Virus record (IMG/VR): IMGVR_UViG_3300017527_000425
Span: 1-42,111 of that record
Direction: 5' to 3' (one strand)
DNA length: 42,111 nucleotides
Source: a virus
The notes under the pieces are model-generated. The model saw only the letters and a program-made list of their open reading frames with translations. It had not been told where the DNA came from and searched no databases. The translations under genes were made by a program, and so were the position numbers. This document shows, in pieces, positions 36,851-42,111 of this stretch (the first letter of the stretch is position 1; each line of letters starts with the position of its first letter).

Positions 36851-38527
36851 ATGAACCCGTTATTTTTTCTCGCCACTGAGGTTAATAGTGAAATAATTGG
36901 CCATATCCCAAACGGAGATATGGAGGTTGATAGCAACTGGTCATTGATTAATGTCGGAAACTCTGATGCTTATACCGGAAGCCATTATATCACCACATCT
37001 TTTTATGCGCCTGGATCAAGTACGGCTTCTAGGCAGCTTGACGCCGGTGGGTGGGGAGTGGGGATTATCAGCGATCAATATCCGCTTGATGCCAGCCAGA
37101 AGTATCTATACACGATGCAGGTATACCCGGATCAATCCAGCGGATACTACCAGGAATATATCGGAGATGAAACATGGGTCAAGTGGGGTGCCGATGCCGA
37201 AAGCATTGTATTTAGCGGTGACATTTTAAAAGTCGGTCCTGTGGGGGAGGGCTATCCGTACACAAATATTGAATCTGCTGTATCCGTAGCAACCAGTGGT
37301 GATATGATTCAACTGTATCCAACTGATTGGACGGTGCAGGGTTCAGATGACGGATATATCGCCTATGATATATCCAGCGGGACATTCACCTTTGATAAAG
37401 ATCTGATTTTTAGGGGGATGGGGAGCAGGTACACAGCGGGTGTTTTAGTGGCTATTAGGGGGTATGACAACTTAGCTTCAGGGCAGGCAGGTTTTAAATT
37501 CATTGGCAGCTTTGACAATATCATATTTGAGAATTTGACCATAGATGGCGCTATTAACGCACGAAATTTAATTGATACAAGCTCTTGCCATGCCGATGCA
37601 AATATTCATTTCAACAGAAACCAAATCCGCGCAAATTGGCAGGGTGGAGTATTTGACCTGGAATTTTATCTTGGCAATTTGTATCTGCAAAATTGTCTGA
37701 TTGTCCCTGGTGGCAAAATTGGTGCTGGTGGTATGTGGTCATATTACCGCCTCGGGAAAAATACAGAGGTAAGCACCATATCAGTTTTAAAATGTCTTCA
37801 ATGGTTTGGGGAATCAAAGTGTACCGATTGCGAAAGGGGGCCTGACCCGAACGACTGGCTTGGCAATGAAGCAAGCGAGCCTGGGTACGGGATGCAATAC
37901 GGGGAAATGTGGATTAAATACAAGGCCAGTTTAATAGTTGAACCGGAAGGATGGGAAAGGCAATGCAACGTACAGATCAAAGATGGCGCGGGATCAACGA
38001 TATATGATGTTACCCATAAGTTGCTAACCAGCCAATGGTCACAAATAGATTTTATTTACACCGAATCAACAGGGGGTAATGATGGGCAGATCCAATTTTA
38101 TCATGCTGAGTCGTCCACCGAGATTGAGGCGGATATCTATAATCGAACATATTATATAGACGATGTTAAAATATATGCGGTAAACTGTGAAACCCAGCAA
38201 ATATATCCCAATTGGGACTACAAGAAAAAACAACAGCGGGTTATGTCAAAGCACAGGTCGAAAACAGGGCAGATGTTCCAGTATGAATGGAGCCGCTTTA
38301 GTAAGTTTGAATTCACGCTTGATTATTTGGCATCGAGTAAAGCAAAGCAGATAAATTCTTGGTGGCAGAGTTCAGCCGACCTTTTGTTTATGATTAATTC
38401 ATTTGGGGTTATGGAAGTCAACAGCGTAACATTTGATAACAAGTCGGAACCATTCGAGAAAATGCAACGTCCATATGCCGAATATTATAGTGGCAAGATA
38501 AAGCTGTCAGGCACAGCGGGTTTGTAA
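36851..38527 (+). CDS. Distal-tail-like protein with inserted carbohydrate-binding and beta-helix domains
   Basis: 558 residues. C-terminal ~105 residues are paralogous to the previous protein. Residues ~1-120 look like the first part of a CBM4/9-type jelly roll (IPNGDMEVDSNWSLINVGNS, AYTGSHYI). Residues ~125-320 are beta-helix-like (VGPVGEGYPYTNIESAVSVA, FKFIGSFDNIIFENLTIDGA). Residues ~345-450 read like the rest of the jelly roll (NVQIKDGAGSTIYDVTHKLL .. NRTYYIDDVKIY). So a beta-helix seems inserted into a sugar-binding domain. It probably binds host glycans at the tail tip. No enzyme motif is evident. Confidence 0.7.
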   Translation: MNPLFFLATEVNSEIIGHIPNGDMEVDSNWSLINVGNSDAYTGSHYITTSFYAPGSSTASRQLDAGGWGVGIISDQYPLDASQKYLYTMQVYPDQSSGYYQEYIGDETWVKWGADAESIVFSGDILKVGPVGEGYPYTNIESAVSVATSGDMIQLYPTDWTVQGSDDGYIAYDISSGTFTFDKDLIFRGMGSRYTAGVLVAIRGYDNLASGQAGFKFIGSFDNIIFENLTIDGAINARNLIDTSSCHADANIHFNRNQIRANWQGGVFDLEFYLGNLYLQNCLIVPGGKIGAGGMWSYYRLGKNTEVSTISVLKCLQWFGESKCTDCERGPDPNDWLGNEASEPGYGMQYGEMWIKYKASLIVEPEGWERQCNVQIKDGAGSTIYDVTHKLLTSQWSQIDFIYTESTGGNDGQIQFYHAESSTEIEADIYNRTYYIDDVKIYAVNCETQQIYPNWDYKKKQQRVMSKHRSKTGQMFQYEWSRFSKFEFTLDYLASSKAKQINSWWQSSADLLFMINSFGVMEVNSVTFDNKSEPFEKMQRPYAEYYSGKIKLSGTAGL

Positions 38528-38528
38528 A

Positions 38529-39710
38529 ATGTCTTATGATGTTACATCATGGTACGTAGACCAGCTTCAACTCAGGGCTTCGGCACCGGTGCGCCAGTTC
38601 ACTATCGGGTCGAGTGATTATTCCGATAGGGTTGTCAGGTGGCCGAAATTCAGTCGGTATGCCAATAGGATTATCGCGAGCAAGGCCACCGTAACGCTTG
38701 CAAATGATGATGGGCTGTTCAATAATTTTCATGAGCGGGTATGGACACTGCCGAATACCTGCTCGGTTTTGGTTGGCTATACCCATGCCAACTCTGGTGA
38801 TGAAACGGTATCAATATTTTCCGGTGATATAAAGGAGGTCCGCTATCCCAAAAAATCAGCTTGTGAACTTCATTTAAGAGATCGGCTGTGGGCGCTTACA
38901 GAAAAAAAGATCGGTACCTCTGATGAGCCGGTGGAGTTAAGCAGTCAAGTTCCATCTGATATAGCATGGACGATTTGCACGTGTTATGGCGAGTTAGATA
39001 ATACGGAAAGTGCGGCGAACCCTCATATTGATTGGGAATCCTTTAATGTGTGGGCCGAAAATTTCTCATCTGACAACATTGTAATGGCGGCATACTATAA
39101 CGGCATAAAGGTGGCGAAGGCCCTGGGTGATCTCGGTGACATGACGGACTCCGCTATCTGGACGGAGGGGGATGGCAGATTATATTTCCGGCGATACACG
39201 GAGCCAAGCTCGCTTGATTTCACCCTGGTTGCAGATGATATACTTGACGTTAACATAACTGTCGATGGAATGAACCTGGTAAATAAAGCCTGGGTATATG
39301 GCCTGTATTCCACCGATTCGGATTACTGGCAAATAGCAACTTATATGCAAGAGAGCACATCGGTTAATACTTTCGGGTTGCACGAAACGACCTGGAAAAA
39401 TAAAAACATCTGGTATGTTGACTCGGCGTCATGCCAAAACATGGCGCAGCGCAAAGCTCTGGCGAATCAATACCCACCGAGGAAATTTAAGCTAAGTGCC
39501 ACAGTCGTTGGGTTGTATCGTCAGCTTGGAGAAACGATACGGTTTGTAGACACTTTTTATAATATAAATTCCGGGACTGGCTGGCGCTTTGATGAGATGA
39601 AAATTGATACGGATAAATTCCGAGTTGATTACAAAATGAACGAGGCGACCGCTGGGGACGCTTTCTTTCTTGATGTTGATGTGCTGGATGGAGACAAGCT
39701 GCTATTATGA
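38529..39710 (+). CDS. Tail hub / baseplate protein (gp27- or Tal-like)
   Basis: 393 residues. Pattern of phage tail hub proteins: YSDRVVRWPKFSRYANRIIA, then ATVTLANDDGLFNNFHERVW, VSIFSGDIKEVRYPKKSACE, with later LDVNITVDGMNLVNKAWVYG and QLGETIRFVDTFYN. These are the beta domains that sit at the tail tip. No lysozyme domain is attached. Starts immediately after the distal tail gene, overlaps the next by 4 nt. Confidence 0.75.
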   Translation: MSYDVTSWYVDQLQLRASAPVRQFTIGSSDYSDRVVRWPKFSRYANRIIASKATVTLANDDGLFNNFHERVWTLPNTCSVLVGYTHANSGDETVSIFSGDIKEVRYPKKSACELHLRDRLWALTEKKIGTSDEPVELSSQVPSDIAWTICTCYGELDNTESAANPHIDWESFNVWAENFSSDNIVMAAYYNGIKVAKALGDLGDMTDSAIWTEGDGRLYFRRYTEPSSLDFTLVADDILDVNITVDGMNLVNKAWVYGLYSTDSDYWQIATYMQESTSVNTFGLHETTWKNKNIWYVDSASCQNMAQRKALANQYPPRKFKLSATVVGLYRQLGETIRFVDTFYNINSGTGWRFDEMKIDTDKFRVDYKMNEATAGDAFFLDVDVLDGDKLLL

Positions 39711-39901
39711 TATTGCGGACTATATATTGTAGCGTCCATAGATGCCCACGGGTTTATACGGAAAAGAAATTTAATGAGGGGTTTCCTGGGTGGGGGCATA
39801 TCAACGGGATTTATAATGATCAGACCGAGGAAGATATTGCACACTTATGCCCTGATCATTTAGAAAAAATAAAGGGGGTATTAAATAATGACCTGGACTA
39901 A
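39707..39901 (+). CDS. Small Cys-containing protein, unknown
   Basis: 64 residues. CSVHRCPRVYTEKKFNEGFP.., then HLCPDHLEK, could bind zinc through C, H, C and C. No family recognised. Overlaps both neighbours, so it is probably expressed within the tail operon. Confidence 0.5.
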   Translation: MILRTIYCSVHRCPRVYTEKKFNEGFPGWGHINGIYNDQTEEDIAHLCPDHLEKIKGVLNNDLD

Positions 39902-40205
39902 CTTATCAGGGGCTTTCGGGTACGGAACGAAACTGACATCTTCTCAGATGCAGCAATTACGGGATAACCTAACAGCCTTGGCTAATGGCGACTCGGGCGC
40001 GCCTGCGATCCAGGCGGCGGCGCTGGATAGCGCTTCGGTAACAACTGCCAAAATTGCGGACGGAGATGTGACCGAGGCCAAAATGGCTTATTTGGTTGGT
40101 GAAGTTACCCAGTACCATGAAGGAGAATCAGACAGTTTTTATCGGGTGAGACAGCTTGATGGCTCAAACATGCAGTGCTGCCCAACCTTCGATGATTCCC
40201 CTTAA
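39888..40205 (+). CDS. Small fibre-associated protein
   Basis: 105 residues. The start W-x-x-L-S-G-x-F-G-Y-G-x-K-L-T-S-S-Q-M-x-Q-L-R-D-N-L-x-A-L resembles the N-terminal adaptor part of phage tail fibre proteins, followed by a low-complexity Ala/Asp/Ser linker. It may be a tail-fibre attachment piece. No enzyme motif. Confidence 0.55.
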   Translation: MTWTNLSGAFGYGTKLTSSQMQQLRDNLTALANGDSGAPAIQAAALDSASVTTAKIADGDVTEAKMAYLVGEVTQYHEGESDSFYRVRQLDGSNMQCCPTFDDSP

Positions 40206-40244
40206 AATATAATTGCTGTCAAATAGGTAAAAAACGGGGGCACC

Positions 40245-40739
40245 ATGAAAAAGATTTTAGCGTTTGCATTCAGTATGTTTTTAATGTGTTCCAGTGCTTA
40301 TGCGGCAGAGATCACTTTCGCCTGGGACCCTAACACGGAAAATGATTTGGCAGGATATAAAATATATGCCGGTAAGGTATCACGTTTCGATCCGGCGTTG
40401 AATCCGGCCGATATATTGGCGGCTAAACAGGCAGAATGCGATACCCAGGAGTGCAAGGATACGTGGGCGGCGTTTTGTGACGATCCGGAAGATCCCTTAT
40501 GTGATTTTGATTTCTACACCTACGATTCTGTTGTTGATGTCGGCAATGTCACTGAGTACAAAATGTTAAATGTCGGAGAGGGGCCTGGATTTTATGCTGC
40601 AACGGCTTACGATACTTTCGGTAATGAGTCTAAATTTTCGGTCGAGTTGTCGCTGGTCATTAATACGTCGAGGCCGGGTGCTCCACAGGTTTTTAAAGCA
40701 ACAATAAAGGCAAGCAAAGTGACAGTTGAAACTGATTAA
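40245..40739 (+). CDS. Secreted fibronectin type III-like protein
   Basis: 164 residues, GGGGG upstream. Signal peptide (MKKILAFAFSMFLMCSSAYA, then AEITFAWDPNTENDLAGYKI): after cleavage, ITFAWDP..DLAGYKIYAG is the classic fibronectin type III opening found in secreted bacterial proteins. Two short Cys-containing loops follow (CDTQECKDTWAAFC), then VTEYKMLNVGEGPGFYAATA. First of the six signal-peptide genes. Possibly a virion adhesin or a host-surface protein. Confidence 0.75.
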   Translation: MKKILAFAFSMFLMCSSAYAAEITFAWDPNTENDLAGYKIYAGKVSRFDPALNPADILAAKQAECDTQECKDTWAAFCDDPEDPLCDFDFYTYDSVVDVGNVTEYKMLNVGEGPGFYAATAYDTFGNESKFSVELSLVINTSRPGAPQVFKATIKASKVTVETD

Positions 40740-40769
40740 ACCTCAAAATAATTACTTAGGAGTATAGAC

Positions 40770-41132
40770 ATGAAAAAAAACATTAAACGCAAACCATTTA
40801 TGATTATAGGGTTATTATTTTTCATTTGTGTGGCCATAGCGGCTGCGGGAGTGAACATAACCCTGACAATCAGCACAGACCCTGGGGCCGACTCATTCAC
40901 CTCAGACACGGCAAAGCTCGGCGGCGCTTTTGATCTATCAATATCGAACACCTGGGCCGGGACCGTGACGTTACAGCGTAGCTTTGATGGTAGTAACTGG
41001 GTAGATGTAGAAGAATGGACATCTAACGCTGAAAGAGTTGTCGATGAACCATCCCATGATGTTTATTACCGTATAGGTATGAAAAATGGTGACTATACCA
41101 GTGGGACTGTTGATATGCGGTTATTTAAATAA
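40770..41132 (+). CDS. Secreted small beta protein, unknown
   Basis: 120 residues. Basic N-terminus and hydrophobic core (MIIGLLFFICVAIAAA) form a signal peptide or anchor. The mature part is a beta sandwich-like domain (VNITLTISTDPGADSFT, AFDLSISNTWAGTVTLQRSF, DGSNWVDVEEW). It resembles small adhesin or fibre-cap domains, but I recognise no family. Confidence 0.65.
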   Translation: MKKNIKRKPFMIIGLLFFICVAIAAAGVNITLTISTDPGADSFTSDTAKLGGAFDLSISNTWAGTVTLQRSFDGSNWVDVEEWTSNAERVVDEPSHDVYYRIGMKNGDYTSGTVDMRLFK

Positions 41133-41180
41133 GGGGTGCCGCCATGATCAAAAGTATTCAAGCGGAGGCATTAATATAAA

Positions 41181-41435
41181 ATGAGAAAACTAATTCTGAT
41201 AATCCTGACAATTCTTTGCTTCGCTGCGTATGAGTATGTGGGTTTGGGTGGCTTGATTAGTAGCCCTCTGGCTGCATTAATAAGACCTGTTGTGCGGGGG
41301 CTGATATCAGATAGTCTTGTCAGGTGCCCGTCTGACGATTCTGATTGTCAGTATGCTGTGACCCAAAACAATATTTTATTTAGTACGGATAACGTAACCT
41401 TTGGAACCGATAACATTTATTTTGGGGAGTCTTAA
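41181..41435 (+). CDS. Secreted or membrane-anchored small protein
   Basis: 84 residues. N-terminal hydrophobic segment (MRKLILIILTILCFAAYEYV) acts as signal or anchor; a second hydrophobic stretch follows (GGLISSPLAALIRPVVRGLI). The end carries two imperfect repeats (NNILFSTDNVTFGTDNIYFG) like the start of a fibre. It is 4 nt before the large fibre gene. Confidence 0.55.
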   Translation: MRKLILIILTILCFAAYEYVGLGGLISSPLAALIRPVVRGLISDSLVRCPSDDSDCQYAVTQNNILFSTDNVTFGTDNIYFGES

Positions 41436-41439
41436 AACT

Positions 41440-42111
41440 ATGAAAAAACTACTAATTTCAATTATCTTGTCGATTGTGCTGTCTTTTCCTGTTTGGGCAG
41501 CGGATATTGATTGTGACGATACAGGGACCCCAAATGACGCAATGGATGTTAATTGCGGGGGGACTGATGCCACAACGCTGACAGACGGTGGCGTATTGTT
41601 GGGATCTGGAACGGGGCCGGTAACACCAATGGCTGTGTTGACTGATGGACAAATGATAGTTGGCGATGGGACCACGGACCCGGTGCCAGAATCAGGTGCG
41701 ACTCTCAGGACTTCCATTGGTAGCCCTGCCATAGACGATTCTGCCCTAACCGGAAATCCCGTAATCACGGACGCAGACCCAGGCTTGACATTCAATGACA
41801 GCACCGATGCCGCCGGGACTGCTAACATTCTATTTGGAACCACTCAGGCGACAAGGGATGTTGTAGCGACATTACAGGTAGACGTTAATAATACACCAGT
41901 GACATATATAACCTTAGACGGGACAAACGAAGATGTTGACGTAGCAAAGCCGCTTAACGTGGCCGGTAAAATAGCAGGGACAATAACCACAGAGCAACTT
42001 CGTCTAAGCTACGATGCGACAAATTACCTCACAGCGGTTCTATTAGATGACGGACATACGACTTTCACCACCGTTGACCCTGATGGTGCGGAAGCCGATA
42101 TCAACTTTGCA
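41440..42111 (+). CDS. Long fibre-like protein, N-terminal part (runs through the window end)
   Basis: Starts at ATG 41440 with GGGGAG about 10 nt upstream and is open to the end of the window, then continues at position 1 (the joined gene is 849 residues). A Sec signal peptide (MKKLLISIILSIVLSFPVWA, then ADIDCDDTGTPNDAMDVNCG) is clear. The rest is Gly/Thr/Asp-rich fibre sequence. No catalytic motif. Infer: surface or tail fibre with a signal peptide, in the same cluster as beta-helix proteins. Confidence 0.85.
   Translation, partial: MKKLLISIILSIVLSFPVWAADIDCDDTGTPNDAMDVNCGGTDATTLTDGGVLLGSGTGPVTPMAVLTDGQMIVGDGTTDPVPESGATLRTSIGSPAIDDSALTGNPVITDADPGLTFNDSTDAAGTANILFGTTQATRDVVATLQVDVNNTPVTYITLDGTNEDVDVAKPLNVAGKIAGTITTEQLRLSYDATNYLTAVLLDDGHTTFTTVDPDGAEADINFA
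42013..42111. repeat. Terminal direct repeat, right copy (circular closure)
   Basis: Exact copy of bases 1-99. The codon frame carries over: 41440 to 42012 is 573 nt, an exact multiple of three, so position 1 continues the same frame. Confidence 0.95.

Noticed and set aside
1-42111. tRNA genes or CRISPR arrays
   Set aside because: No cloverleaf with a GTTCRA loop and no regularly spaced repeats were seen, though a tool search would be firmer.

Overview
The window is a complete, circularly closed genome of a tailed phage. Bases 1-99 are repeated exactly at 42013-42111, so the unique length is 42,012 bp and the ends are an arbitrary cut inside one long gene (41440 through the junction to 1977). 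The virion genes predict a siphovirus: TerL, a portal fused to a Mu-F-like domain, a protease/scaffold, a decoration protein, a capsid protein, connectors, a tail tube, frameshifted tail chaperones, a 661-residue tape measure, distal tail/hub proteins and fibres. The head module is Mu-like, but no transposase, integrase or recognisable endolysin is present. The host is probably Gram-negative. Secreted fibronectin-like and beta-helix proteins and radical-SAM genes would suit a Desulfobacterota-like host, but that is only inference.

Layout. (a) 20132 to the end and on through 1-6731, plus strand: packaging, head, tail, then six consecutive genes with Sec-type signal peptides (40245-5267 across the junction), then small membrane and Cys-rich proteins that may be a lysis cassette. 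(b) 6732-8543, plus: a structured intergenic region, a consensus promoter and six small early genes including a Cro-like regulator. (c) 8577-12868, minus: an early operon driven by a near-perfect promoter at 13044-13073, with an SSB-like protein, a Cas4/RecB-like nuclease, an HNH protein, a methyltransferase-fold protein and small zinc-ribbon proteins. (d) 13128-19826, plus: a small repressor-like protein, small unknowns, a replication-protein-like gene, a Mom-like DNA-modification gene with an in-frame amber codon, a DNA methyltransferase, an HNH endonuclease and a VRR-NUC nuclease. Two compact non-coding RNA candidates lie here, one on each strand. (e) 19827-20131: a GC-rich gap before the terminase genes, a candidate packaging site.

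The most unusual cargo is inside the virion operon. Two paralogous radical-SAM enzymes sit between the portal and the protease/scaffold gene. A 972-residue protein that reads as glycosyltransferase (GT-B), methyltransferase and glycosyltransferase (GT-A) sits directly behind the capsid gene. Together they suggest a phage-encoded system that chemically decorates the head or another product made with it. Mom and the DNA methyltransferase would modify the packaged DNA. Several genes carry recoding or frame interruptions: a canonical AAATTTA slippery site in the tail chaperones, a possible -1 shift in the VRR-NUC gene, an amber in mom, and a displaced C-terminal module after the first beta-helix gene.
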